DNA from: Datisca glomerata
Taxonomy: Eukaryota > Streptophyta > Magnoliopsida > Cucurbitales > Datiscaceae
DNA: 64,000 bases
Assembly: GCA_003255025.1 (NCBI GenBank)
Contig: QANY01007217.1
Location: forward strand, 62,001-126,000
Direction: 5' to 3'
The notes beneath the pieces were generated by a model. It ran no database searches. It was not told the DNA's origin and saw only the letters and a program-made list of their open reading frames with translations. This document shows, one piece after another, positions 1-12,518 of this stretch (positions within the stretch are counted from its first letter, which is position 1; every line of letters begins with the position of its first letter). A program made the translations under genes and the position numbers.

Positions 1-92
1 CCAAATCATACATATAGTCTTAACTATTATTTGGGCCAAATACAAAGAATGTATATTCAATGTATTAGACCGGACAACAAACGATATCTACA
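1..92 (-). repeat. Terminus of a Tat/Ogre-type LTR (minus strand)
   Basis: Read on the minus strand from base 92, the sequence begins TGTAGATATC and then follows the start of the LTR at 56383, sharing CCGGTCTAATACAT, ATATACAT and AGACTATATGTAT in the same order. This is therefore the first part of an LTR of the same family in the opposite orientation; the rest lies left of the window. The TG terminus fixes the element boundary at base 92. Whether it is a 5' LTR, a 3' LTR or a solo LTR cannot be decided here. Confidence 0.75.
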
Positions 93-689
93 CCTAGGCA
101 TACCACTTTTAATATATTATAGATTATTTTTTATACACACACATGTGTGTGTGTGTACTATTTTTAGGAATGTCTATATAGGCCTTGTTTGGCAGCCAGT
201 ACTAGACAATACTAAAAGACTGGACAATACTATTTTAGTTGTATCTTGCATTTGGCTTGACAGTCTATCCGGATTAGCTAATACGGTGAGACTAAATAGT
301 ACTCCTATCACTATATTAACTGATACGGTCCTCATCACGGTGACTCGGCCACGCTAAGAGCCCCAAATGAAATTTTCTTTTGATGGACTCTTTTTTCACA
401 TATTTATATAATATTCATATTTTATTTCATAATTAAAAGTATCTATTAATATTTTGCTTTATATATTGTAAAGAATTTTTAATAATGGAATGTATTGTCT
501 ATTTGAAAATATGAAATTACTTCTATTATCGGAAGTGTAAAATAACATGTAGCTTCAGAAACAAGTTATGAAAGATAATTTTACAATCTAGTACTATCAT
601 GTTGCAAACAATGTACAAGTAGTATAGTCTTTAGGTGATATAGCAGCGCTAAACATTAGACTGCACAATTTAATCCAAGATAATACAGT
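93..689. other. Intergenic stretch without a supported gene
   Basis: AT-rich DNA between the LTR terminus and the outer copia fragment. It holds an (AC)n/(GT)n palindrome at about 134-157 and, at about 181, a GGCCTTGTTTGG motif of the kind that often starts small plant DNA elements, but I found no matching second end. The open frame at 31-357 crosses the LTR boundary and matches nothing I know, so I do not call it a gene. Confidence 0.5.
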
Positions 690-2785
690 ACAATACTCTC
701 TCCAATGGCTCTTTCCTATGTCGTTGGTTGCAAGACATCCAAGGAGGTCTATAACTCAATTGAGAAAATGTATTCTTCCATATCAAGATCTAATATTTTA
801 CAAATGAAATATGATATTCAGTCATTATCTAAGAAGACTAGTGAAAACATTGATTCTTATATACAAAGAATCAAGGAGATGAAGGATAAACTAGTAGTTT
901 TTTCTGTGAAACTTGAAGACGAGGGCATTTTGATTTTCACCCTGAATGGTTTACCTCGTGAGTACAATGCTGTGTGAACTTCCATCAAGACTTGGGCTGA
1001 GCCTATGGCTCTATAAGAACTTCATGTATTGCTTAAATCAAAGGAGTAGTTCTAGGAATCTCAACATAAGTTACATGAAAGTTTGTTTCAGAGCACTGCC
1101 TTGATGGCTGCTCAAAACTCCAATTTCAACAGAGGAGGCAATAGAAGAAGGTGATTCAGACCCTATAGAGGAGGAAGGCTCAACTCCACAAGGTTCAATT
1201 CTGGAAGGGGTAAGGGCCCTTTCAACAATACACCAAGTCAATCCTCCTTCATTCTTGGTTCACCTCCTTGGTAGAATTCTCAGACATCTTTCAAGAATGG
1301 TGTTAGCTTTAGTTCTAAAACTTCACAAGGTCAAAAATTCAGTGTCAAATTTTCCAGAAACCCGGGAACTCAGTAGTCGATTGCTATCATAAGATGAACT
1401 GCTCCTATCAAGGGAAGAATCCTCCATCATCTCTTGCAGCCATGGTCGTAATGGTCTCTCAATCTTCAAATCAATAACCTCATATATGGATTTCTGATAC
1501 TGGCTGCAACTCTCATCTTACACCCGACATAGGTAACATCATCTCATATTCTAAATATAATGGAGAGGACAATGTCGCCATATATTACCCATTACACATA
1601 TTAGATCAGGTATATAGCCCACTTCATCACACTCTTTTACTTTATCTAAGCTATTTTATGTGCCTAATATTTCTATGAATTTACATTCTACGTATAAATG
1701 TTGTAAAGACAATAATTGTGTCTTTCTCTTTGATGCATCTTATTTCCTGGTTCAGGACAAGTCCATAGGTCATGTCCTTTATAGAAGCCATACTAAAAAT
1801 AGACTTTATACCATCTCTTCTACTATTTCTGTTAGGGGTGTAAGCGGTTCGGTTCCGTGCGATTTAGGGTGTTTTAACAAACCAAACCGTAAATGTGGTT
1901 TATCAAAAATAGGAACCGAACTGAACCGGTCAGAATGAATAAACCGCACCGAACCGAACCATCAATTTTTTTCTAAACTGCGCCGAACTAGTTCAAACCG
2001 ATAAAATAAACAAAATAAGTTCTATTGAAAACAAACAAGTCTTAGTTTGAACAATTTCCTGAAAACTTAAATTTTCATGTGGAAACAAAGAAGAAAGAAT
2101 TGAGATCATTCTAATCTAAAGTTCTATTAATAGATTATAAATACAATCAGAAAACAATAAAATCCTCATAAACATCAGAAAATTCATAAGGCAAAAAAAT
2201 AAAATACAAACTAAAAAACAAAATACAAACGAGTATGAGAGAGAGAGAGAAAGTAAGGAAGTGGTGAAAATGTTTATGGATTAAGGTTAGGGTATTGTGA
2301 AAATCTCTTTATATATTGAATATGCGGTTCGGTTCAGTTCGGTGCAGTTTCTACATAAAAACCACAGACCGAACCGAACCGTGGACTTATCACATATCAG
2401 GGACCGAACCAAACCATCTAAAATGTTGACACCGGCCGACCTGCATCGGTTCGGTCCAGTTCCGTCAGTTTCAACGATTTCTCTTACACCCATAATTTAT
2501 GTTCTTCAAAGTCAAAATAATCTCCCTGCTTCTATTGCTTTACTTAGATCTAGGATAACAGAAAAGTGTGGCATAACAGACTTGGCCATGCTTCTAATTC
2601 TGTGATTAAGAACATATTGAATAAGCTGATCTGAATTGTAATTCTTCTTTCTCTAACTCTAATAATAGTATATGAGTAAAATGTCCAAGCTTCCTTTTCC
2701 TTTATCTCACTCTCTATCTTCTTCTCCTTTATATCTTGTCCACAGTGATGTCTGGAGACCTTTTCATGTTTCTTCTATTAAGGGA
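690..2785 (+). pseudogene. Outer Ty1/copia fragment: gag, protease and pre-integrase remnants
   Basis: About 690-977 encodes part of a copia gag (UBN2-type; residues YVVGCKTSKEVYNSIEKMY are seen). Around 1340-1400 is a decayed zinc knuckle (C-x2-F..N..C pattern). At 1487-1510 the reading WISDTGCNSHL gives a retropepsin site with its Asp-Thr-Gly (GAT at 1496). A gag-pre-integrase piece follows (LYTISSTIS to 1832), is broken by a MITE, and resumes with VWHNRLGHASNSV near 2560-2600. An integrase start (LVHSDVWRP) lies near 2735-2765, just before the inner copia insertion at 2791. Several stops and frameshifts; no LTR was found on this side. The other half lies at 12519-14290. Confidence 0.85.
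1833..2494. mobile_element. hAT-like MITE inserted in the outer copia
   Basis: A 662-bp element with 12-bp terminal inverted repeats TAGGGGTGTAAG and TATGGGTGTAAG (one mismatch), flanked by ATTTCTGT (1825-1832) and ATTTATGT (2495-2502), an 8-bp duplication with one mismatch. It is rich in CGGTTCGGTTC/GAACCGAACC motifs near both ends and carries no transposase. Removing it rejoins the copia gag-pre-integrase region. Eight-bp duplications and this terminus type fit non-autonomous hAT elements. Short open frames on both strands here are by-products of the repeats. Confidence 0.8.
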
Positions 2786-2790
2786 TATAG

Positions 2791-4835
2791 TATTGGGCAT
2801 AGTGCCCTCAAACATGTGTTTAGATATTTTTAATATGAAATTAATGAAATTACATTTTTCTTATAATTGTTCTTTTAAATTATTGTTAAAACATTTATGT
2901 AAATATCTAAAAATTTATATTCATTAATGAGACTATAATCTTGTATAAGTACGAGATGATTCAGGTCATATATAATGAATAAAATTTTCAGCAACATATT
3001 AAAATATGGAACCTTTTAGTGAATGGTTGCTAGTATGGTTCACTAAGCATTAAGAATGCATGTGATCTAGATCCGGATCATTGATGTGGATAGACATCTT
3101 AGTAAAGGTACTTTATAAAATAATATTTTATATATGACATGACTGATGTGGATTAATATCTTTATTAACTTATTATTTATTATAAAAATTTAATACAGAT
3201 CAATATGATGATCATATGTAGATCAGTCTGAATCTTGAGTAGTCATGAACTCCTATGCATGTCTACTAGATCTTTTGATTCACTCATTAATGTTTGTTTG
3301 TAAAACAGGCTAGTGACTTTTGTTTTGGAGATTCAGTGATATAGATGACTGGGAATATGATCTTACAAGATTTAGAATTCAAGCTTTCCTAACGGATCAT
3401 ATATTGGTTCCCTTAAGTGTTAGTTCTAAAACTGAATGGTTATTGAGCTCAAATTTATAATACGATTATAAATTAGTCATTCAGTAGTGAATAAATAGTA
3501 CTTAAGGATCAAAAGATAATTAGAATGGTAAAATGATAATTTTGACCAGCTCTAATTTACGAACCAATAATTAGAGGACAGAACTACATCAAATGATTAT
3601 ATCAATAGACTAAATGAAAATACTTTGTAAATACAGTATGTAATCTCTAAGAGTGTAATTCCATATTTATAGTGGAGTAATAAAAAATTAATAAATATGA
3701 TTATTTAAATAAAGAGTTTAATTAATAATATGATTTATTAGAGCTTAGGATTATGAGTCCATGCTCCCCAAGTTATCTCTGCATTACACGGTCTAGGGTG
3801 TGAATATTTCAGGATATGAGAAAATGACTGACTTGTAAAAATTATATAATTGTGAGATAATTATGTATGGTTAATTAATTAAGAATTGATTAAATTATTT
3901 AATGTAACTTTCAAAAATTATCATTAAATAATAATATCGATTAACTTTGTGTTAATTGATAAGTGAGATAAAATATATAATTTATAAAATTAGATCATGT
4001 TTAATTATTATGAGATAATAACCAACTAAATCTGTTATTTGAACTAACAGATAAACTAGTTGATAGAGATGATCAGATAAGTTAATTTTTGAATTAACTA
4101 ATACCTAGATATTTATCTGATTAAATAAATAATAATTTTACAAAAATTGTCATGTGACATGTTGAACTACCACATGTCAATCACTGATTTTGAAACAGAC
4201 ATTGGCATGGGCTACTGTAGTGCCACGAGACACTACAGTGGACTGCGACACACTGTAGTGCCTCACGAGACTACAGCGGTGTCGTCAAACTATAGTGTCG
4301 TGAGGCACTGTGACTCCTTATGGCACACTGTAGTGTCGTGCGGCACTGCAGTGTTGTACAATTGTAATGGTTCCTACTTCAACTGCACATTTATAATTAA
4401 TTTATTATTTTAAGTAAATCCCTAAAAAATCTGATATGACCTAATCTAAAAAATATATTGATATTATTCTATTGGCTTCACGGTGCTAACAAGACAATTG
4501 CAATTAGGGATGAATCTCTCCGAGATTAAAAGTTAATCAAAAAGCTCTATGAAGAACATTTAATTGTTTTTCGATTAGAGTTTTGTCTCTAAAATTAATC
4601 CTTCTCCACACACATCCTAGTGTGTTTGAGAATTGTCTTGGAAAATCTTGGTGTGGATCTCGTAGTCAATTGTTCATGAGATTATAAGTTCGTTGTTTGC
4701 ATGTACGCTTGATAGACTACACGAGATATAATTCATATCTTTGTATGTCTTACATTTGAGATCGTTTATTGTTTCATAAATTTCTTTTTAAAACACCACC
4801 ACGCCTTCTGCCGCACGTCACCACGGATTCCAATA
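2791..4835 (+). repeat. 5' LTR of the inner copia
   Basis: 2045 bp. It starts TATTGGGCATAGTGCC and ends GGATTCCAATA; the partner LTR has TG...CA at the same places, so both ends of this copy mutated to TA. It matches the 3' LTR along its length, with indels near 4600-4760. It contains a cluster of short inverted motifs at 4205-4362 (separate entry). Confidence 0.92.
4205..4362. repeat. Clustered CACTACAGTG / GTGCCNCG inverted motifs in the LTR
   Basis: Within an otherwise AT-rich LTR this block repeats variants of CACTGTAGTG, CACTACAGTG and CGTGAGGCACT in both orientations (for example TACTGTAGTGCCACGAGAC and CACTACAGTGGACTGCG), so it can fold into alternative hairpins. The equivalent block in the 3' LTR is at about 11825-11960. 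Function unknown; a regulatory or transcript-structure role is only inference. Confidence 0.7.
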
Positions 4836-4836
4836 A

Positions 4837-4852
4837 TTAGTATCAAAGCGGT
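4837..4852 (+). promoter_or_regulatory. Primer binding site of the inner copia
   Basis: TTAGTATCAAAGCGGT begins one base after the 5' LTR. It resembles the complement of the 3' end of initiator methionine tRNA (TGGTATCAGAGC type), the usual primer for plant copia elements, with substitutions expected of an old copy. Confidence 0.8.
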
Positions 4853-6752
4853 CTTTATATATGTTATACATTAAATAATGTGTGCGTTTCTTGCATTATT
4901 CATTATATATGTTGATATGTATGAATGAATGAATGGTTATATTTTTTGAATGCATGCATGATGATGAATCGTTAATTGTATGGTGACTTTTGGGTTAAGT
5001 TTTGTTCTTTATTATTTTTAGATCTTGTGTAAGCTGATTGGGGTGTAGGAATTTTTGTATTTTTTATTTTGAATATCATGATGTAAAAAACTATACGCGA
5101 GAAGATGAAGAACGCACGAGATGAACGTGGAGAAGAAAAGAGAAATAGGAATTAAGAATTATGGTGCCGGCACCGACAAAGTGGTTGCCGGCAGTGGCGC
5201 CGCCGCAACCGTCGGTAGAAGTAAGGCCGCAGCCCCCACCTGTGGTGATCATTGTAATTGCCAGAGTATGTTTCGCAGATCCCTGATACCGTGTTGCTCT
5301 ATCCCTGTGATGCTTCGCGAAAACCCTAATCCTATCCCTTATCTTTTAAATTTTGGATTTTGAAATTTTAAAATTTTAAAAGGAAAGTTATCCATTTTAT
5401 GTAATTTTTAAAATTAAAATTAATTAATTGATTGGGTTTGACCCAAGATTGATGAGTCATCAAATTATTTTTTGACTAATCAAATTCGATTAATTTTAAA
5501 AGAATTAATGAGATTATTTAATTAGGAAAAATAGTTTATCCTAATTAAAGGGTTTTAATCAAAGCTTAAAGATTATGAAGATGGACCTCTGATAGAGAAG
5601 GAGCTATTTTGGAAATATGTGTTCTTAGAGTCCTCTATGTAATTATTTTTAATTTTCAAAAGTTTTAATTCAGAAATACCCAATAGTCGTTCATCATTCT
5701 TTTATTTATTCATTTATTATATTTATTTAAATAAATGTTTATTGATTTGATTGATAACATGACCATGCATTAGTCGATCACATGTCATACACGAAACCCC
5801 ACATAACTTTATTTAATCATGCATCTCATTAGTAAAAACATGATTGATTTGGATTTTCCTAATATATATATATGAATTGTTTTGAGAAATCAATGGCATG
5901 TAAACTGGTAGGTTTTAATTAGTTAAAACTTGATAATCACACCACTCTAAAAGCTATATATACTTTTAGGATAACCAATCTTATTAAAAGAGTTTTATTA
6001 AAGTTTGATAAATGTAATTAATTAGTTATTCTAAGTTCACCTAATTTTGACTTAGGCTCTTTAGAAGGTTAAATGAATTTAGATCAATTAGATTAGATTA
6101 ATTGTTAATTTTACATTCATAGAGTTATTTTAACTAGTAATTAATTAGGAATTAATTGATTAGTTAAGATAGAAACACATTATCTTAAAATAGTGAGTGG
6201 GAGAAGATTGACATATCAATGTAACATATGGTCTTCATTATTAGTACAACACCGTGAGATACAGTGAGGGCCTCAAGATGACTTTGTTTTCATCCCCCTA
6301 AGGATGGTGTTGAGCTGTATCAATACCAAGGTTGAACTTCTTGAGAAGATAGGACTAAGTGATGTAGTTTAGTTTTGACCGACCTTAAGATGGCACATTC
6401 TAAATCAAGTCATGGAATCTGAAATAATGGGTTACACTCACAAAGTCATAATTAAACTTTGAGTGGATAATTGTGACTTGACCAAATAAGCGATACCTTA
6501 TTATTAAAAGAGAAAATATGAGATATTTTGAGCTTTAATTAGTAAGGATGAGAATGTCTCGTAGGCAGTCTAAAATTAATTTGACCGACCCTAAGACGGC
6601 ACATTAATTGTTAGGTTGTCTTATCGTGGATTAGTAAATGTTAAATTTATGTGTTTAATATGTTGCATTCATGCATCATGTTTACTTTTTGAATTCTGGA
6701 TATTTATTTCAATTATATTGAATTATGTATGTTTTATTTTTCATTTATTATT
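4853..6752 (+). other. Long untranslated leader of the inner copia
   Basis: About 1.9 kb separates the primer binding site from the gag start. No recognisable protein is encoded; the frame at 5121-5363 has no family features. A motif TTTGACCGACC-TAAGA-GGCACATT occurs twice (about 6374-6400 and 6580-6606). The leader is long for a copia element. Confidence 0.6.
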
Positions 6753-7600
6753 ATGTCTACCATGGACAACCCTATTACTGCTTTACTTGTACTTGAGAAA
6801 TTAAATGGTGATAATTTCATAAGATGGAAGTCAAATTTAAACTTGATGTTTATTAGTGAGAACCACAAATTTGTTCTTACTGAGGAATGTCATGAGGAGC
6901 CCGCTGTCAATGCCCCTACGAATGTTTGGGACAAGTTTGATGCTTGGATTCAATCCAACAACAAAGCAAGCGCTACATGCTTGTGAGGATGAATGATGTT
7001 CTGAGAACCAAGCATCAATGATGTTTTGAGAACCAAGCATGAAAGCATGGAAACTGCCTAATAAAAGTCGTCATGAGGCTACTAGGAGCTACACAATAAG
7101 CAAGATGAAGAAATGTACTTTTGTGTGTGAACATGTTTTGAACATGATCGATATAATGTATGAGGCAGAAGTACATGAGACTACCGTTGATGAGCGAACT
7201 CAAGTCAGCATTATACTTGAATTGCTCACTACTGCATTTTCTGTGTTCACCACCAACTATATTATGAACATGTTGAAATTCAACATGATCTGATTGTTGA
7301 ATAAACTGTAGACTTTTGACTCACTCAACAAGAGTATGACCAAAGAGGGCGAGGAAAATGTTGCTGGGCAAAAACATTCTCCAATGTTGTTAAGAACAAC
7401 AAGAAGAAGAAGAACAACAATGGTAAAGACAAGAATAAGAACAAAAGAGGAAGAAAACCAAAAATTCACCCAAGACCAAGAAGAATAATGGCAACATCAA
7501 ACCCTAGGGAAAGTGTTTCCACTGTGGAGTTGAAGGTCACTAGAAGAGAAATTGTAGGAAGTATCTCTCTGAGCTGAAAAAAAAGGTAAATGTGATTTAC
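6753..7600 (+). pseudogene. gag of the inner copia
   Basis: Starts MSTMDNPITALLVLEKLNGD at 6753, the N-terminal part of copia-type gag, then the core around 7100-7300 (EHVLNMIDIMYEAEVHETTVD, DERTQVSIILELL). A CCHC zinc knuckle lies at about 7514-7558, reading C-F-H-C-G-V-E-G-H-stop-K-R-N-C; the stop TAG at 7541-7543 replaces a codon that is probably Trp in active relatives. Frameshifts split the frame near 6985-7040 and after 7293. Gag would form the virus-like particle and bind RNA. Confidence 0.88.
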
Positions 7601-8097
7601 TTATACTTGAAGCTTGTTTAGTGGAATATGATTCATCATCATGGATATTCAATTCAGGAGCCACTAATCATGCATGTTCTTCTTTACAAATGCTTGATTC
7701 GGCAAGTAAGCTTGCTGATGGTGAGGTGATAATTAGAGTTGGCAGTTGTGCACTCGTGTCAGCGAAAGCATTGGGGACAGTTCGTTTTAATTTTGAAAAT
7801 AATTTTCTTGTTTTGAACAATGTTTATTTCATTCCTGAATTTTCGAGAAATTTGAATTTTCTTTCGCTACTACATGAACAATCTTTTGAAGTTTTTTTTA
7901 TTGATAATCAGTTTATTATTTCAAAGAATGCATTGAATATTTGTCATGCTAAAGTTTCAAACGGACAAAATATGCTTAAACCAACTGAACATGCATTAAA
8001 CAATTTTGAATTCTTTAAAGCAGCAAATCGTAAAAGTAACAAACGACAAAGATTTTTTCATGATGATGACGCGTATCTATGGCATCTTAAGTTGTGA
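7601..8097 (+). pseudogene. Aspartic protease region of the inner copia
   Basis: Encodes SSSWIFNSGATNHACSS near the N-terminus: the retropepsin motif D-S-G-A-T has become N-S-G-A-T, so the catalytic Asp is lost. A typical copia spacer follows and the region ends with a pre-integrase motif (YLWHLKL) just before a stop at 8096. In active elements the protease cleaves the Gag-Pol polyprotein. Confidence 0.85.
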
Positions 8098-8720
8098 TAT
8101 ATTAATCTAGATAGATTAAACAAGTTAAAAAAGCATGGTGTTTTGAGAGAACTAAAAGTTGAGACTCTTCCTATTTGCAAATTTTGTCTTGAGAGAAAAA
8201 TGACCAAGCGACCTTTCATAGGAAAGGGTCAAAGAGCCAAGGAACCACTTGAGCTAGTACGTAGTGATGTTTATAGACCGATCAATGTACAAGCTAGAGG
8301 TGGGTATGAGTAATTTTTCACTTTTATTGACAATTACTCTAGATATGGTTATACTTACCTAATACATAGAAAGTCAGAAACTTTTGGAAAGTTTAAGGAC
8401 TTCAAAGCGGAAGCTGAAAAGCAATTAGGTAAATCATTGAAAACACTTTGATCAGATCGAGATGGTGAATACATAGATTTAGAATTCAAGAATTACATGC
8501 TAGAGTATGACATTCTATCCCAACTTACAGCACCTAGAATGTCACGGCAAAATGGTGTTTCAGAAAGGAGAAACCGAACCCTATTGGATTTGGTTAGGTT
8601 AATATTAAGCTACTCATCACTACCACTCACATTATGGCGATATGCACTTCAAACTACAACCTACATTTTGAACGTAGTGCCTTCTAATTCTGTAAGCAAA
8701 ATACTTTTAGAGTTATGAAA
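8098..8720 (+). pseudogene. Integrase region of the inner copia
   Basis: Pre-integrase zinc-binding residues are seen (ICKFCLERK near 8172-8200), followed by an integrase core with first Asp in LELVRSDVYRP, second Asp in SDRDGEY (about 8455-8475) and the Glu in RQNGVSERRNRTLLDL (about 8545-8590), so all three DDE residues remain. Stops at about 8309 and 8449 and at 8716-8718 break it. Confidence 0.85.
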
Positions 8721-9099
8721 TGGTTCCAAACCTATTTTACGTCATTTCTGTATATGAGAGTGTCCAGCTCACGTTCTTAGATCCAAGATGAGAAAATTAG
8801 ACTCAATGTCTAAAGTGTGTATATTTATTGGCTATGCTCCAGAAACAAGAGGTGGGTAATTTTATAGTCACAATTATCAAAAGGTGTTTATATCGACAAA
8901 TACCACTTTCCTTGAACACGACTACATGAAAAACTACAACCTCGGAGCAAATTAGTTCTTGAAGAATTAGTGTTTGAAGAGATTAGACCACCTTCATCAC
9001 TGACCGATAAATGGCAAACCACTGAAACCAATGTTCCTGTTCAGGAAACCCCGGTGCAACATCCTAGTGGCACACGTCTTAGGGCCTGACATTGATAAT

Positions 9100-10395
9100 G
9101 ATGATCCATTTACCTTTAAAGAGGCGATGGATGGTCCTGAAAATGAGAAATGGTAAGATGCCATGAACTAAAAAATGGAATCGATGTATTTCAATTCAGT
9201 CTGGGAATTTGTAGATCCACCTAAAGATGTTAGGCTTATTGAATGTAAATAGATCTTCAAGAAGAAAAGATGTGCATATGGGAAAGTAGAGTCTTTCAAG
9301 GCACGGTTGGTAGCCAAAGGCTATGCACAAAGGGAATGAGTCGATTATGAAGAGACATTCTCTCTCGTTGCCATGCTAAAATCCATTCGCATCCTTCTAT
9401 CCATAGCCGCTAGTTTAGACTATGAAATGTGGCAAATGGATGTCAATACAGCTTTTTGAATGGCTCTGTTGAAGAAAGCATCTATATGATGCAACCAGAA
9501 GAGTTCGTGAAAAAATGGTAAGATCAGAAAGTATGCAAGTTGCTTAAATTCATTTATTGATTAAAGCAAGCATCTAGATCTTGGAATCTTACATTTGATG
9601 AGATTACTAAATCATATGGCTTCGAGCGAAATGTTGATGAAGCTTGTGTTTATAAATACATCAAAGTTAAGATAGTGGTTTTCTTAATTCTTTATGTAGA
9701 CGATATTCTACTCATTGAGAATGATGTAGAAACTTTGTCGAAAGTAAAGAAGTGGTTAGCTCAGAAATTTCAAATGAAGGATTTGGGAGAGGCGGGCTAT
9801 GTTCCAAGCCTCCAAATCCTACGGGATAGAAAAACAAGCTCTTGGTATTTTCTTAGACATCTTATATTGATAAAGTACTAGAGAGAATCTCTATGGAGAA
9901 TTTCAAGAAAGGTCAACTACCGACCAGACATAGAATTATCATCTCTAATGAGAAATGTCCAAAGACATCTCATGAGGAAGAGGATATGAGAACATTTCCT
10001 TATGATTCAGCTGTTGGTAGTCTCATGTATGTAATGTTGTGTACGAGACCAGACATCTATTATGCAGTAGGAATTACCAGTCATTATCAATCAAATCCTA
10101 GTTTAGACCATTGATTGCAGTAAAGCACATTCTCAAGTATCTTCAGAGAACGAAAAATTATATGCTTGTTTATTCAGGTGGAGACCTAAATTCCACTGGA
10201 TATACTGATTTTGAATCAGATAAGGATGATAGAAAGTAGACGTCTGGATCGTACTCTGAGGTGATCTGATTGTTATGGAAATAATGTTGGATCATAACCT
10301 GGCTGACCCATTTACCAAGATACTTCCTGCAAAGTCGTTGGAGGGTCATGTGCGAAATATGAGGTCAAGAGAGATGTCAAATTTACTTGAGGGCA
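9100..10395 (+). pseudogene. Reverse transcriptase / truncated RNase H of the inner copia
   Basis: Recognisable RT blocks are ARLVAKGYAQ (about 9302-9331), WQMDVNTAF (9430-9460) and LYVDDILLIE with YVDD at 9693-9704. RNase H begins with LMYVMLCTRPDIYYAVGI (about 10021-10075) and is internally shortened: the text jumps near 10250 to the C-terminal tail (LADPFTKILPAKSLEGHV, about 10300-10350). At least six stops. A purine-rich stretch (GAGGGCATGTGGAAAA) just before 10406 is the likely polypurine tract. Confidence 0.87.
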
Positions 10396-10405
10396 TGTGG
10401 AAAAT

Positions 10406-12513
10406 TGTTGGGCATAGTGCCCTCAAAGTATATATTTAGACATTTTTAATATGAAATTACATTTTCCTTATAATTTTTCTTTTAGATTATTGTTGAATAA
10501 TTAATGTAAATATCTAAAAATTACATATTCATTAATGATACTATGATCTTGTATAAATACGAGAGGATTAAGGTAATAGATAATGAATAAAATTATCAGT
10601 AACATATTAAAATATAGCATCTTTAATGAACGGTTGCTAGTATTGTTCATTAACCATTACGAATGCATTTGATCTAGATCCAGATCATTGATCTCGATAG
10701 ACATCTTAGTGAAGTTACTTTATATATTAAGATTATACATGACGGGACCGATGTGGATTAATATCTTTATTAACTTTCTGTTTATCATAAATATTTAATA
10801 CACATCAATCTGATGATCATATGTAGATCAATATAAATCCTGAGTAGTAATGAACTCCTATGTATGTCTAGTGGATCTTTAGATTTACTCGTTAAGGTTT
10901 GTTTGTAAAACATGCTAGTAACTTTTGTTTTGGAGATTGAGTGATATGGATGGGTGGAAACATGATCTTATAAGATTTGGAGTCCAAAATTTTCTAACAG
11001 ATCGTATATTGGTTCCCTTAAGTGTTGATTCTGGAACTAAATGGTTATGAACTAAAATTTATAATACGATTATAAATTAGTCATTCACTAGTGATTTGAT
11101 GGTACTTAAGGATCCATAGGTAATTAGAATGGTAAAACGGTAATTTTTACCAGCTCTAATTTACGAATAAATAATTGGAGGATAGAACTATATCAAATGA
11201 TTATACCAATGGACTACATAAGAATACTCTGTAAATACTTTATGTAATCTCTAAAAGTGCAATTCCATATTTATAGTGGAGTTATAATGGAATTAATAAA
11301 TAAGATTATTTAATTAAAGAGTTTAATTAATAATCTGATTTATTGGAGCTTAGGATTATAGATCCATGGTCCATAAGTCACCCATGTACTATAAAGTCTA
11401 GGGTGTGAATATTTCAGGACATGAGAAAATGACTAACTTGTAAAAGAAATTATGTTTCTGGTTCAAGTATACAATTATGAGATAATTATGTATTATTAAT
11501 TAATTCAATTAAATTAATTAATTTTCAAAAATTATCATAAAATAATAATATTGATTAAGTTTGTATTAATCGATAAATGAGATAAAATATCTAATTTATG
11601 AAATTAGATCATGTTTAATTATTATGAAATAATAATTCAAATTTTGAGCCAACTAAATCTGTTGTTTGAACTAAAAGATAAGCTAGTTGGTAGGGATGAT
11701 CATATAAGTTAAGTTTTGAATTAACGAGTATCTAGATATTTATCTTATTAAAATAAATAATAAATTCATAAAAACTGTCACGTGGCATGTTGGACTGTCA
11801 CATACCAATCATTGATTGAATCAGAGATTGACATGGACTACTATAGTGCCACATGGCACTACAGTGGGACGTGACATATTGTAGTGCCTCACGGCACTAC
11901 AGTGGTGTCGTGAGGCACTGTGACTCCTCACAACACGACACTGCAGTATTGTACAATTATAGTGGGTCCCACTTCAATTGCACATTTGTAATTAATTTAT
12001 CATCTTATATAAATTTTTAAAAAAATTTGATATGCCATTATCTAAAAAATATATTGATATGATTATTGACTTCAATGTGCTAACAATACAGTTGTAATCA
12101 TGGGTGAGATTTTTTTAGATTAAAAGTTAATAAAAAAGCTACGTAAAAATATTTTAATTATTTTTCTATCAGAGTTTTGTCACAAATTAATCATTCTCCA
12201 AAATCTTTAGATTTCATGTGCTGAGTACATCTAGAGACAGAAAAATATCTTTGATTTATTATATGTGCCAACACACGTCCTAGTGTGTTTGAAGATAACA
12301 AGTTCGTTGTTTGCAAGGACGCTTGTTAGACTACAAGAGTTATAATTCATATATTTATATATATATATATATATATAATGGATGATCCAAAAAAGTGTTT
12401 TTCAATTAAAAAGTTTTCAACTTTGGGATTTGTGTTGATACGATCGTTTATCTTTTAAAAAAAATATAAAACACCACCACGTCTTTCGCCGCGCGTCGCC
12501 ACGGATTCCAACA
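10406..12513 (+). repeat. 3' LTR of the inner copia
   Basis: 2108 bp, starting TGTTGGGCATAGTGCC and ending GGATTCCAACA with canonical TG...CA. It carries its own copy of the CACTACAGTG inverted-motif cluster (about 11825-11960), a short TA tract near 12357-12378 and about 100 bp of indel difference from the 5' LTR around 12200-12460. Followed by the target duplication TATAG at 12514. Confidence 0.92.
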
Positions 12514-12518
12514 TATAG

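Larger units (their letters stand above)
2791..12513 (+). mobile_element. Inner Ty1/copia retrotransposon, full length
   Basis: A 9.7-kb element with two long LTRs (2791-4835 and 10406-12513), a methionine-tRNA-type primer binding site after the first LTR, and the copia order gag, protease, integrase, reverse transcriptase, RNase H. It is flanked by the identical 5-bp duplication TATAG (2786-2790 and 12514-12518) and lies inside the integrase of the outer copia, whose reading resumes at 12519. All coding parts contain stops. The LTR pair is clearly diverged and carries several indels, so the insertion is old. Confidence 0.93.

Noticed and set aside
31..357. Open frame of 108 codons near the window start
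   Set aside because: It spans the LTR terminus at base 92 and matches no protein family I know.
2287..2605. Open frames rich in RFGLWF / FSSVQFLHKNHRPN text
   Set aside because: Produced by the CGGTTCGGTTC repeats at the MITE end.
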